This document shows positions 8,537 to 16,639 of a DNA stretch of 64,000 bases, piece by piece. A model generated the notes under the pieces. The model worked only from the letters and a program-made list of their open reading frames with translations, was not told where the DNA came from and made no database searches. The DNA is from Nocardia terpenica (GTDB lineage Bacteria; Actinomycetota; Actinomycetes; Mycobacteriales; Mycobacteriaceae). The stretch spans positions 62,001-126,000 of the forward strand of contig NZ_JABMCZ010000001.1 of the NCBI RefSeq assembly GCF_013186535.1, in the 5' to 3' direction. The stretch's first letter is position 1; the number at the start of each line of letters is the position of its first letter. The position numbers and the translations under genes are program-made.

Positions 8537-9202
8537 GTGACGGATTTCGTTCTCGGGTCGGCCTCGCCCGCCCGGCTCCAGGTGCTGCGCGCGGCCGGAC
8601 TTTCCCCACTCGTGCGCGTGTCGGCGGTGGACGAGGACGCGGTGGCCGCGGCGCTGCCCGCGGGCACACCGCCCGAGCAGGTGGTCGTCGCCCTGGCCCG
8701 CGCCAAGGCCCGGGCCGTCGCCGCCGCGCTGATCGCCGACCGCGCCGCACTGATCGCCGATTGCGTTGTCGTCGGCTGTGATTCGATGCTGCTGGTCGAC
8801 GGCGAGTTGCAGGGTAAGCCGCTGACCCCCGAGCTGGCGCGGGCGCGCTGGGCCGAGATGGCCGGGCGCAGCGCCGATCTGCTCACCGGGCACTGCGTGC
8901 TGCGGCTGATCGACGGGCGGATCGTCGCCGACGCCGACGACTGCAGTTGCACCACCGTGCATTTCGCCGACCCCGCGCCCGCGGAACTGGACGCCTACAT
9001 CGCCACCGGCGAACCGCTGCGGGTGGCGGGCGCCTTCACCCTCGACGGCCGGGGCGGCTGGTTCGTCGATCGCATCGACGGCGACCCGTCCAGCGTGATC
9101 GGCATCGGCCTGCCGCTACTGCGTCGACTGCTGGGCGACGTGGGCGTCGGTGTTGCGCAGCTGTGGGTCGCTGCGGAGCTGCGGCGCGATCCGACTGCCT
9201 GA
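8537..9202 (+). CDS. maf: Maf-family nucleoside triphosphate pyrophosphatase
   Basis: A 221-residue Maf/Ham1-superfamily housecleaning pyrophosphatase. The signature SASPARLQVLRAAGL at the N-terminus, CDSMLLVDGELQGKP (catalytic/metal Asp) and the terminal DPSSVIGIGLPLLRRLL are all present. Maf proteins hydrolyse modified pyrimidine NTPs and have been linked to division arrest. The GTG start sits 1 bp past accE5. Its last 87 bp overlap the 3' end of a convergent regulator, an unusually long tail-to-tail coding overlap. Confidence 0.9.
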   Translation: MTDFVLGSASPARLQVLRAAGLSPLVRVSAVDEDAVAAALPAGTPPEQVVVALARAKARAVAAALIADRAALIADCVVVGCDSMLLVDGELQGKPLTPELARARWAEMAGRSADLLTGHCVLRLIDGRIVADADDCSCTTVHFADPAPAELDAYIATGEPLRVAGAFTLDGRGGWFVDRIDGDPSSVIGIGLPLLRRLLGDVGVGVAQLWVAAELRRDPTA

Positions 9203-9910
9203 CGGCGCGGACAGCCGCGGTTCGGCCGCCTCGGGGGGCGCGTCCGGCATCGTGTTCGGATCGGGCACCAGCGTGCTTCTCAGCGCCTCCAACCGCGCCA
9301 CGCACAGTTCGGGTTCCACGAACGGATGCAGCCGGACGTTGACCGCGTCGCGGGCGCCGTTGCGGTCCAGCAGTTCTCGCATCAGGCCCAGGTGCACGCC
9401 GCACACCACCTCGGAGTGGGTGCGGGCCAGATCCCGCAGCGGGCAGGCGGTCAGCCGGATCAGCGCCTGCTCCTCGGTCTCGGAGGACGGCTCGCGCTCG
9501 GGGGCGAAACCCAGCTCGGACATCACCGTGACGGTGACCTCCTTGGCCTCGTCGAGCGAGGAGATCGGCTTGTCGACCGTGTCGAGCTTGGCGCCCCACG
9601 CCCGCCCGGCGGCCACCGCCGCGTCCGAGCGCCGGCGCGGGTCGCTGCCGAGCTGGTCGGCCAGCACCTGCGCCAGATCCTGATAGCCGACCGATCGCTG
9701 CACCGCCGTGTAACCGATGCGCGGACGCCCGCGCCCGCGCGGTGGTTGCTGGAATTGCCGCACCAGCGATTCGCGCGTGAGAACATCGAGATGAAATCGG
9801 ACAGTGGTGACGTGCTGTCCGGTTACTCTCGCCAGTTCCTGGGCATCGAGAGGCTCGCTGGCGCCACGTAGGATCGCGAGCAGGCGCCGTCGTGGCCAAG
9901 AATCGGACAT
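9116..9910 (-). CDS. ArsR/DeoR-type HTH regulator with C-terminal Cys cluster (SufR-like)
   Basis: A 264-residue regulator. Residues 8-65 form a winged HTH (LLAILRGASEPLDAQELAR, then TTVRFHLDVLTRESLVRQF) ending in a basic RGRGRPR wing. The C-terminal half has three spaced cysteines, in TACPLRDLA, EVVCGVH and EPELCVARL (near residues 155, 169 and 203), resembling the Fe-S-ligating pattern of SufR-type repressors. The inference is redox or Fe-S sensing. A strong GGAGGAGGGG precedes the ATG. It is inserted opposite to the maf-sseA direction and may regulate sseA, whose promoter region it faces. Confidence 0.75.
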   Translation of the reverse strand: MSDSWPRRRLLAILRGASEPLDAQELARVTGQHVTTVRFHLDVLTRESLVRQFQQPPRGRGRPRIGYTAVQRSVGYQDLAQVLADQLGSDPRRRSDAAVAAGRAWGAKLDTVDKPISSLDEAKEVTVTVMSELGFAPEREPSSETEEQALIRLTACPLRDLARTHSEVVCGVHLGLMRELLDRNGARDAVNVRLHPFVEPELCVARLEALRSTLVPDPNTMPDAPPEAAEPRLSAPSGSRIAPQLRSDPQLRNTDAHVAQQSTQ

Positions 9911-10068
9911 AGCTCACCCCTCCTCCCGGGAGACTTTATCGGATGGGGCTGCGACTTATTCGCTCTTCACCCGATTCGTGATGTGAAACCAGTTGCTGTA
10001 ACGCTCCACACCTACGATCGGTGTGGAACCGCTGCCCACCGTCTACCACGCATGAAGGACCAAACACC

Positions 10069-10998
10069 GTGCCCGTCGCCCCGGACCCTCATCCATCCTT
10101 CGGCCGCCACGCACATCCTCACCGACTAGTAACCACAGAGTGGCTGTCGGCAAACATCGGCGCGTCGGGGCTCAAGATCGTCGAGTCCAACGAGGACATT
10201 CTGCTGTACGACATCGGCCACGTGCCCGGTGCCATCAAGATCGACTGGCGCGCTGAGCTTACCGACCCGGCGACCCGGGACGTGGTCGACGGCGCCCGTT
10301 TCGCCGAATTGATGCGCGCCAAGGGCATCGAGCGCGACGACACCGTGGTGATCTACGGCGACAAGGCCAATGGCACCGCCGCCGCGACACTCTGGGTGTT
10401 CACCCTTTTCGGCCATCCCGATGTGCGCCTGCTCGACGGCGGGCGGGAGGCGTGGATCTCCGAGGGGCGCGACACCACCTTCGAGGTTCCCGATGTGGGG
10501 CTGGGCGAATATCCGGTGGTCGAGCGCGACGACACGCGGGCGCGGGCGTTTCTGGACCAGGTGCGGGCACATCTCGACGGCACCGACGAGCGGGCGGTAC
10601 TCATCGATGTTCGTGCGGCCGAGGAATATTCGGGCGAATTGGACCGGATCACCGATCGCCCCGAGGAACAGGCGTTACGAGCCGGGCACATTCCGGCGGC
10701 GGTGAACATTCCGTGGACCACCGCGGTGGGCGGCGACGGTCGATTCCGGCCGCACGCGGAATTGGCTCGAATCTACGCGGGCTGCCTGGATTCCACCGGC
10801 GTCCTCGTCTACTGCCGCATCGGGGAACGGTCGGCGCACACCTGGTTCGTATTGACCTCGCTGCTGGGCGTGGAAAATGTTCGCAATTACGACGGTTCGT
10901 GGACGGAATGGGGTAACGCGGTGCGAACTCCCATCGTTAAAGGGAGTGAACCGGGAGACGTCGCGGGGGCCGCGCGACCTGCCGTGAGCACCGGCTAG
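10069..10998 (+). CDS. sseA: Thiosulfate sulfurtransferase (rhodanese) SseA
   Basis: A 309-residue tandem rhodanese. The N-terminal domain is inactive-type; the C-terminal active loop is VYCRIGERS, whose Cys would carry the persulfide. It transfers sulfane sulfur from thiosulfate or a related donor to a thiol acceptor. I chose the GTG at 10069 (AAGGA 12-8 nt upstream; protein begins MPVAPDPHPSF) rather than the earlier in-frame GTG at 10021. Its place between maf and accA3 is the mycobacterial arrangement. Confidence 0.9.
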   Translation: MPVAPDPHPSFGRHAHPHRLVTTEWLSANIGASGLKIVESNEDILLYDIGHVPGAIKIDWRAELTDPATRDVVDGARFAELMRAKGIERDDTVVIYGDKANGTAAATLWVFTLFGHPDVRLLDGGREAWISEGRDTTFEVPDVGLGEYPVVERDDTRARAFLDQVRAHLDGTDERAVLIDVRAAEEYSGELDRITDRPEEQALRAGHIPAAVNIPWTTAVGGDGRFRPHAELARIYAGCLDSTGVLVYCRIGERSAHTWFVLTSLLGVENVRNYDGSWTEWGNAVRTPIVKGSEPGDVAGAARPAVSTG

Positions 10999-11020
10999 GG
11001 TATAGGTCACAGTGCTCCCC

Positions 11021-11041
11021 GGGCCTACTGTTCGGTAGCCC
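11021..11041 (+). other. Imperfect hairpin between sseA and accA3
   Basis: GGGCCTAC and GTAGCCC pair with one bulged C around the loop TGTTCG. It lies 23 bp past the sseA stop and about 80 bp before accA3. It could be a weak terminator or leader hairpin; no U-tract follows. Confidence 0.35.
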
Positions 11042-11118
11042 CTATCCTGGTTCGGCGTCTGTTGGCACACTGCCTACACTCGCTCGAGACGAAACTTGTC
11101 CACAGCACAGGAGGCTCA

Positions 11119-12921
11119 GTGCCCAGCCATGCCAGCGCGCAGATCACGAAGGTCCTGATTGCGAATCGGGGCGAGATCGCGGTGCGTGTGATCCGGGCCG
11201 CCAAGGATGCCGGTATCGCGAGTGTCGCGGTGTATGCGGAACCGGACGCGGATGCCCCGTTCGTCAAGCTCGCCGATGAGGCCTTCGCGCTCGGTGGCCA
11301 GACCTCGGCCGAGTCGTATCTGGTGTTCGACAAGATTTTGGACGCGGCCCGTAAGGCGGGCGCCGACGCCATTCACCCCGGATACGGATTCCTTTCCGAG
11401 AACGCCGATTTCGCGCAGGCGGTGCTGGACGCGGGGTTGATCTGGATCGGCCCGTCGCCGCGCTCGATTCGGGATCTGGGTGACAAGGTCACCGCGCGGC
11501 ATATCGCCGAGCGGGCGCAGGCGCCGATGGCGGCGGGCACCAAGGATCCGGTGCAGAACGCGGCCGAGGTGGTCGAGTTCGCGAAGACCTACGGCGTCCC
11601 GGTGGCGATCAAGGCGGCGTTCGGTGGCGGTGGCCGCGGCATGAAGGTCGCCCACACCGTCGAGGAGATCCCGGAGCTGTTCGAGTCGGCCACCCGGGAG
11701 GCGACGGCGGCGTTCGGGCGGGGCGAGTGCTTCGTCGAGCAGTATCTGGACAAGGCTCGCCATGTCGAGGCGCAGGTGCTGGCCGATCAGCACGGCAACG
11801 TCATCGTCGCGGGCACCCGCGACTGCTCGCTGCAGCGCCGGTTCCAGAAGCTGGTGGAGGAGGCGCCCGCGCCGTTCCTGTCCGACGAGGTGCGCGCCAA
11901 GATCCACGAGTCGGCCAAGCGGATCTGCCGGGAGGCCGGGTATTACGGCGCGGGCACCGTCGAGTATCTGGTGCAGGGCGAGACGGTGTCGTTCCTCGAG
12001 GTGAACACCCGCCTGCAGGTCGAGCACCCGGTGACGGAGGAGACCTCGGGAATCGACCTGGTGCGCTGGCAGTTCCGCATCGCCAACGGCGAGGAGCTGA
12101 CGATCACCGAGGACCCGACGCCGCGTGGTCACGCGATCGAGTTCCGCATCAACGGTGAGGACGCGGGCCGCAACTTCCTGCCCGCCCCCGGCCCGGTCAC
12201 GGTCTACAAGGAGCCGACGGGTCCGGGCGTGCGCGTGGATTCGGGTGTGGTCGCGGGCAGCGTGATCGGCGGGCAGTTCGACTCGATGCTGGCCAAGCTG
12301 ATCGTGACCGGCGAGACCCGCACCCAGGCGCTGGAGCGGGCGCGCCGCGCGCTGGCCGAGTACGAGATCGAGGGCCTGGCCACGGTGCTGCCGTTCCACC
12401 GGCACATCGTCACCAACCCCGCGTTCATCGGTGACGGCACCAAGTTCGATGTCTACACCAAGTGGATCGAAACCGATTGGGACAACCCGATCGAGCCCTA
12501 CACCGGTGGCCAGCCCATCGAGGAGGACGAGGACGGCGGTCGGCAGACCGTGGTCGTCGAGGTCGGCGGCCGTCGCCTGGAGGTGTCGCTGCCCAGCCAG
12601 TTCACCGTCGGCGCGGGTGCCGCGGGCGCGGCCGGTAACGGCGCGGGCGTGATCCGCAAGAAGCCCAAGCCCCGCAAGCGCGGTGGCTCGGCCGCGGGCG
12701 CCGCGTCCGGCGACGCGGTCACCGCGCCCATGCAGGGCACGGTCGTGAAGGTCGCGGTCGAGGAGGGCCAGTCGGTCGAGGCCGGTGACCTGATCGTGGT
12801 GCTCGAGGCCATGAAGATGGAGAACCCGGTCAATGCCCACAAGGCCGGTGTCGTCACCGGTCTGTCGGTGCAGGCGGGCGCGGCCATCACCCAGGGCACC
12901 GTGCTGGCGGAGATCAAGTAG
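11119..12921 (+). CDS. accA3: Acyl-CoA carboxylase alpha subunit (biotin carboxylase + BCCP)
   Basis: A 600-residue bifunctional alpha subunit. Residues 8-450 are biotin carboxylase (KVLIANRGEIAVR at the N-terminus, the Gly-rich ATP loop FGGGGRGMK, EVNTRLQVEHPVTEE). After a Gly/Ala-rich linker comes the biotin carrier domain with EAMKMENP; counting back from the C-terminus the biotinylated lysine is residue 566. In this order the protein is the shared alpha subunit for AccD partners in mycolate-making actinobacteria. The GTG at 11119 follows AGGAGG (11109-11114). BirA, which biotinylates it, is encoded 2.9 kb downstream. Confidence 0.95.
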   Translation: MPSHASAQITKVLIANRGEIAVRVIRAAKDAGIASVAVYAEPDADAPFVKLADEAFALGGQTSAESYLVFDKILDAARKAGADAIHPGYGFLSENADFAQAVLDAGLIWIGPSPRSIRDLGDKVTARHIAERAQAPMAAGTKDPVQNAAEVVEFAKTYGVPVAIKAAFGGGGRGMKVAHTVEEIPELFESATREATAAFGRGECFVEQYLDKARHVEAQVLADQHGNVIVAGTRDCSLQRRFQKLVEEAPAPFLSDEVRAKIHESAKRICREAGYYGAGTVEYLVQGETVSFLEVNTRLQVEHPVTEETSGIDLVRWQFRIANGEELTITEDPTPRGHAIEFRINGEDAGRNFLPAPGPVTVYKEPTGPGVRVDSGVVAGSVIGGQFDSMLAKLIVTGETRTQALERARRALAEYEIEGLATVLPFHRHIVTNPAFIGDGTKFDVYTKWIETDWDNPIEPYTGGQPIEEDEDGGRQTVVVEVGGRRLEVSLPSQFTVGAGAAGAAGNGAGVIRKKPKPRKRGGSAAGAASGDAVTAPMQGTVVKVAVEEGQSVEAGDLIVVLEAMKMENPVNAHKAGVVTGLSVQAGAAITQGTVLAEIK

Positions 12922-12935
12922 CACAAGGCTTTTCG

Positions 12936-12953
12936 GTAGCCTGCGCAGGCTAC
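12936..12953 (+). terminator. Perfect 18-bp palindrome between convergent accA3 and the kinase gene
   Basis: GTAGCCTGCGCAGGCTAC is fully self-complementary. It starts 14 nt after the accA3 stop and covers the kinase stop codon (12950-12952), so one structure could end transcription from both sides. A short T-run (TTTT, 12930-12933) precedes it for the + direction. Confidence 0.55.
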
Positions 12954-14599
12954 TGCTCGCTGTGTTTTGCCTCGTGCGGCTTGCGCCCGTGCCCGTGGGC
13001 GGCCGGTGCCGGGATCTGCATTCCGCCCGTGGGGATCTGGAACGGCGCGGTGTTGTCGAAGCCGGGCGGGACCGGGATGGTCAGCGGGTTCTGCGGCGGG
13101 GCGGTGGTGTGCTGCGCGGGAGCCGGACTGTCCCGGGTGGGCGCCACCGTCACGGAGGGCGTGCGTGCCGGATTCCGCTGCCCGCCACCACCGCTGGTCA
13201 CCAGGGCCACCACCATCGCGATCACGGCGAACACCGCGATCGCGGCGGCCACGGCGACTGCCACCACTCGCGTCGGAAACGCCCGACCGGCCGAATCCGG
13301 TTCCGCCACCGCCGCTTCGACCCGACCGGCACCGGCGAGGCGCGTCGCCACCAGCGTCGGGCGGGGCTGCGCCGCAGACGCTCGGCTCGGCGTGACCGCT
13401 GGCTGTCCCGAGACACGCTTGGTCGGCGACGGATACTCCGCCGAGAGTTGTCGTGTCGGCACACGTGGTTCCGCCGCCTGCCGGTGGACGGGCGGAACCG
13501 ATGCCGCTGCCTGCGGTGGTAGTTGGCGTGTGGGAGAAGGTGGTTCCGCGGACCGTATCCGGGAGGGTAGTAATGACTCCGGTGCCTGCGGTGGTAGTTG
13601 GCGTGTGGGAGAAGGTGGTTCCGCGGATCGTGTCTGGGAGGGTAGTAACGACTCCGGTGCGTGCGGCGGTAGTTGCCTTGTCGGAGCGGGTGATTCCGCC
13701 GAGAGTGCTCGGGTCGGCCGGGTGCCGGAGCCGTCCAGAATCGGTGGGGTGCGCGGAATCGGCTGTGTCATACCGACCGCCGCCAGGGCCGCGGCGGCCA
13801 GCGCGCCCGCGCTCGGGTAGCGGTCCTCGGGGTTCTTGGCCATGCCGCGGGCGATCACCGCGTCGAGGGCCGCGGGTACCGCCGGGTCGATGGCGTGCGC
13901 GCTCGGCGGGGCCTCGTTCAGGTGGGCGTGCAGCTGGCGCACCGGGTCGGTGTCGCCGAAAGGCCGCAGCGCGGTGAGGCATTCGTACAGGACGCAGGCC
14001 AGCGCGTAGATGTCGGAGCGGGCGTCGCCGTGGCCGGTGAACCGTTCCGGCGCCATGTACGCCAGCGTGCCCACCGTGAAACCCGTTGCGGTGATGGTGG
14101 TTTGGTTCGGCGCCCGGGCGATGCCGAAATCGATCAGATACGCGAAGCCGCTGGGGTGCAGGATGATGTTGCCGGGCTTCACATCCCGGTGGATCAGCCC
14201 GGCCGCGTGCGCGGCATCCAGCGCCCGCGCCACCTGCGCCACCAGGTCGACCGCCGCGGGCACGCCCAGCGGGCCGACCCGCAGCCGCGTCGACACGTCC
14301 ACCCCCGGAATATGCGCCATGTCCAGGAACAGGCGCCCGTCCTGTTCGCCGAAGCCGTGGATCGGCACGATGTGCGGATCGTCCAGGTCCGCCCCGATCC
14401 GGGCCTCCCGCTCGAACCGCCGCCGGTAGTCCGGATCCTCGGCCGCGGTGACGGACAGGATCTTCAGGGCCACCGTGCGATCGGCGGCGGTGTCGTGCGC
14501 CAGCCACACCTCGCCCACCGAGCCGCGCCCGATGAGCCGGTCCAGGCGGTAGGCGCCGAACCGCCGCGCGGCGGTGCGGGGGCCGTGCGGCGGAAACAT
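12950..14599 (-). CDS. Transmembrane Ser/Thr protein kinase (PknB-type catalytic domain)
   Basis: A 549-residue Hanks-type kinase. Landmarks: Gly loop GRGSVG (24-29), Lys46 in VALKIL, HRDVKPGN (His137-Asp139), DFG at 157-159, APE at 183-185, with Thr-rich activation loop between. Residues 280-440 are a Pro/Ser/Thr-rich linker with a 25-residue repeat, followed by one membrane helix (about 445-472) and a short Pro-rich extracellular tail lacking PASTA domains. The linker repeats the motif TRQLPP, offering many possible phospho-Thr sites. A leaderless promoter (TAGGGT, 6 nt) supports the ATG at 14599. Substrate unknown. Confidence 0.9.
   Translation of the reverse strand: MFPPHGPRTAARRFGAYRLDRLIGRGSVGEVWLAHDTAADRTVALKILSVTAAEDPDYRRRFEREARIGADLDDPHIVPIHGFGEQDGRLFLDMAHIPGVDVSTRLRVGPLGVPAAVDLVAQVARALDAAHAAGLIHRDVKPGNIILHPSGFAYLIDFGIARAPNQTTITATGFTVGTLAYMAPERFTGHGDARSDIYALACVLYECLTALRPFGDTDPVRQLHAHLNEAPPSAHAIDPAVPAALDAVIARGMAKNPEDRYPSAGALAAAALAAVGMTQPIPRTPPILDGSGTRPTRALSAESPAPTRQLPPHAPESLLPSQTRSAEPPSPTRQLPPQAPESLLPSRIRSAEPPSPTRQLPPQAAASVPPVHRQAAEPRVPTRQLSAEYPSPTKRVSGQPAVTPSRASAAQPRPTLVATRLAGAGRVEAAVAEPDSAGRAFPTRVVAVAVAAAIAVFAVIAMVVALVTSGGGGQRNPARTPSVTVAPTRDSPAPAQHTTAPPQNPLTIPVPPGFDNTAPFQIPTGGMQIPAPAAHGHGRKPHEAKHSEQ
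13511..13735 (-). repeat. 75-bp tandem repeat (3 units) coding the kinase linker
   Basis: Unit starts at 13511, 13586 and 13661 are exactly 75 bp apart; the first two are near identical and the third has diverged. Each encodes about 25 residues containing TRQLPP and APESLLPS. In-frame unit length means copy-number change would only lengthen the linker. Confidence 0.85.
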
Positions 14600-14605
14600 A
14601 TCCCG

Positions 14606-14611
14606 ACCCTA
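14606..14611 (-). promoter_or_regulatory. -10 hexamer TAGGGT for the kinase gene (leaderless)
   Basis: Read on the minus strand, TAGGGT is 6 nt before the kinase ATG. It lies 35 bp from the oppositely directed -10 of the DUF1707 gene, so the two promoters are back to back. Confidence 0.5.
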
Positions 14612-14645
14612 ATCCCGCTCCCAGCGCGCCGCCCAGCGCACACGC

Positions 14646-14651
14646 TAATCT
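14646..14651 (+). promoter_or_regulatory. -10 hexamer TAATCT for the DUF1707 gene (leaderless)
   Basis: TAATCT is 6 nt before the ATG at 14658, with no Shine-Dalgarno. Confidence 0.6.
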
Positions 14652-14657
14652 CGTCGT

Positions 14658-15113
14658 ATGGCTGAAACACCCGACGTCCGCATCGGCACCGCGGAGCGCG
14701 AGGAGGCCATGCGCCGATTGTCCGATCATTTCACCGCCGGTCGACTCTCGGTCGCCGAATTCGACGAGCGCAGCGGCTTCATCGCGGCCGCCGTCACCCG
14801 CGGCGATCTGGCCAAGATCTTCGCCGACCTGCCCGAGCCGGTGGCGTCGCCCAAGGTCGCCTCGACCGCCTCGCAGGCCCCGGCGCGGCCGGACCAGCAG
14901 GGCCGCCCCGAGCTACGCGGCGCCATGATGGGCCTGACCGTCCTCGGCGCGCTCGTCCTGTTCTTCACCCTGCACAGCTGGCTGTGGCTGCTGCTCATCC
15001 CCGCCGTCGGCATTCTGGTGGGCGCGATCCAGCCGGGCCAGCACGGCGGCGGCCCGGCCCATCGCCGCCACCAGCGCATGCAGCGCCGCCGCGAGCGGCG
15101 CGGGCGATACTGA
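14658..15113 (+). CDS. DUF1707 (SHOCT-like) domain membrane protein
   Basis: A 151-residue protein. Residues 6-58 match the actinobacterial DUF1707 pattern (RIGTAEREEAMRRLSDHFTA, then GRLSVAEFDERSGFIAAA). A hydrophobic stretch at about 92-125 gives two closely spaced membrane helices, followed by a His/Arg-rich tail. DUF1707 is a small N-terminal domain of unknown function found ahead of membrane segments. It is divergent from the kinase gene and shares the intergenic region. The stop overlaps the start of the next gene (TGATG). Confidence 0.8.
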   Translation: MAETPDVRIGTAEREEAMRRLSDHFTAGRLSVAEFDERSGFIAAAVTRGDLAKIFADLPEPVASPKVASTASQAPARPDQQGRPELRGAMMGLTVLGALVLFFTLHSWLWLLLIPAVGILVGAIQPGQHGGGPAHRRHQRMQRRRERRGRY

Positions 15114-15451
15114 TGGAACCGATCGAGATCAACGCGGGCAGCTGGTATCTGCGGGCGCTGCGCGCCGACGACCGCGTCGACGACCGCCCCGCCCTGGCCG
15201 CGGGCGGCATCACCGACCCCGACTACGTCGCCCGCCGCGCCCGGGGCTGGGCGGAGCACACCGACTATTCCTGGGCGGTCTGCGAACCGACCACCGCCGA
15301 ACTGGTCGCCGAGATCGTGGTCACGCCGAATCCCGATGGCACCGCGCGGGTTTCGGGCTGGGCGCGCGCGGGACACGACGCCGCGCTGGAAACCGGTGAG
15401 CTCGCGGTTCGCCGATTCGTTGCCGGAGCGCTCGGACTGCAACCGCTCTGA
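15113..15451 (+). CDS. Small GNAT-like protein
   Basis: A 112-residue protein starting at an ATG that overlaps the DUF1707 stop by 1 bp. The pattern YLRALRADDRVDDRPALAA, then WAVCEPTTAELVAEIVV resembles the first strands of GNAT acetyltransferases, but the acetyl-CoA pyrophosphate loop (R/Q-x-x-G-x-G/A) is not evident; the C-terminal half (AGHDAALETGELAVRRFVAGALG) is only loosely similar. It may be a degenerate or truncated GNAT domain. Function unknown. Confidence 0.55.
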   Translation: MEPIEINAGSWYLRALRADDRVDDRPALAAGGITDPDYVARRARGWAEHTDYSWAVCEPTTAELVAEIVVTPNPDGTARVSGWARAGHDAALETGELAVRRFVAGALGLQPL

Positions 15452-15581
15452 TCTTCCCGCGGTCGCCGCGACGGCCGCCCGGCCCCGCCGAACTTTCCGT
15501 GCGGAAGAAAAATCGCTGTCCCGCACGGCCGGACCGGCGGTACCGTGGGCTCCCCGGAATCGAGCGCAGGGGAGGCGCGTC

Positions 15582-15773
15582 ATGTGGGAATGGAGTAGAA
15601 CCGTCGCGGAACGCGCAGCGGCGGCAGCGTGGACCAGTTGGCGGACAAGAGAACCCCGTCCGACCGTGCTCGACCCCGAGTACTGGGAGGACTCCGGCGT
15701 TCGCGGCGAGAGGCGGGACGGCGAGACATCGTCGCCCCGCATGGGCGTCGCCGATCTCTGCCTCGCCCGCTGA
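15582..15773 (+). CDS. Possible small hypothetical protein, 63 aa
   Basis: An ATG at 15582 follows GGGGAGG with 7-nt spacing, and the frame runs 64 codons to a TGA at 15771. The peptide starts MWEWSRTVAERAAAAAW and is Trp/Arg/Glu rich with no signal or membrane segment and no recognised family. It occupies the otherwise gene-free 15452-15840 stretch. The good ribosome site is the main argument; the length is short enough to arise by chance at this GC content. Confidence 0.4.
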   Translation: MWEWSRTVAERAAAAAWTSWRTREPRPTVLDPEYWEDSGVRGERRDGETSSPRMGVADLCLAR

Positions 15774-15828
15774 GCTCCGGCGACCGACGGAGACCGGACG
15801 GTATGCCGGGCACCGTCGGTCGCTGGAG

Positions 15829-15834
15829 TAACCT
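15829..15834 (+). promoter_or_regulatory. -10 hexamer TAACCT for birA (leaderless)
   Basis: TAACCT is 6 nt before the GTG at 15841, which supports that GTG over internal starts. Confidence 0.55.
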
Positions 15835-15840
15835 GCGGAT

Positions 15841-16638
15841 GTGCAGAGGCCAGCCTTGGATGCCGAACTGTTGCGGCGCAGCGTCGCCGAATCCCCGGAG
15901 CTGTCGTTCTTCTCCCGCGTCGACGTGGTGGAGTCCACCGGTTCCACCAATGCCGATCTGATCGCGCACGCGGGCGATCCGGACGCCGATCGCCGCGTGC
16001 TGATCGCCGAGGCCCAGGAGCGCGGCCGCGGCCGCCACGAGCGCAGCTGGGTGAGCCCGCCGCGGGCGCAGATCGCGATGTCGATCCTGGTGCGGCTGCG
16101 CGGCATCGACCCCGCGGCGCTGGGCTGGCTGCCGCTGCTGACCGGTGTCGCCGTGGTGGACGCGGTGCGCGCGACCACCGGCCTGGACGCGAACCTCAAG
16201 TGGCCCAACGACGTTCTCATCGACGGCCGCAAGGTGGCGGGCATCCTGGCCGAGGTGGCCTCCGGCGCGGGCTCGCCCGCCGTGGTGATCGGCGTCGGGC
16301 TCAATGTCGACCTGACCGCCGACGAACTGCCGGTGCCGCACGCGACCTCGCTGGCCCTGGCCGGTGCGACCGAGGTCGACCGCACCGCCCTGGCGCAGTC
16401 CATGCTGCGCGAATTCGCCCGCTACTTCACCGAATGGCACACGGCGAACTGGGATGTCGCGGGCTTGGCCGCGCAGTACCGCGCGCGCTGCGCCACCATC
16501 GGCACCGAGGTGCGCGCCGAGTTACCGGGTGGCGAGGTCCTGACCGGCGTCGCCACCGGCGTGGACGAGAACGGCCGCCTGCTGATCGGCGACCGCGCCG
16601 TCTCCGCCGGTGACGTGACGCATTTGCGCGCCGGGTAG
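15841..16638 (+). CDS. birA: Biotin--[acetyl-CoA-carboxylase] ligase
   Basis: A 265-residue biotin protein ligase without the N-terminal HTH of E. coli BirA, as is normal in actinobacteria. Motifs: VVESTGSTNADLI, the biotinyl-AMP loop RGRGRHERSWVSPP, LKWPNDVLIDGRKVAGIL and the small C-terminal SH3-like domain (GTEVRAELPGGEVLTGVATG). It charges the lysine of AccA3-type BCCP domains. It lies within the carboxylase neighbourhood, as in M. tuberculosis. Confidence 0.95.
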   Translation: MQRPALDAELLRRSVAESPELSFFSRVDVVESTGSTNADLIAHAGDPDADRRVLIAEAQERGRGRHERSWVSPPRAQIAMSILVRLRGIDPAALGWLPLLTGVAVVDAVRATTGLDANLKWPNDVLIDGRKVAGILAEVASGAGSPAVVIGVGLNVDLTADELPVPHATSLALAGATEVDRTALAQSMLREFARYFTEWHTANWDVAGLAAQYRARCATIGTEVRAELPGGEVLTGVATGVDENGRLLIGDRAVSAGDVTHLRAG

Positions 16639-16639
16639 T

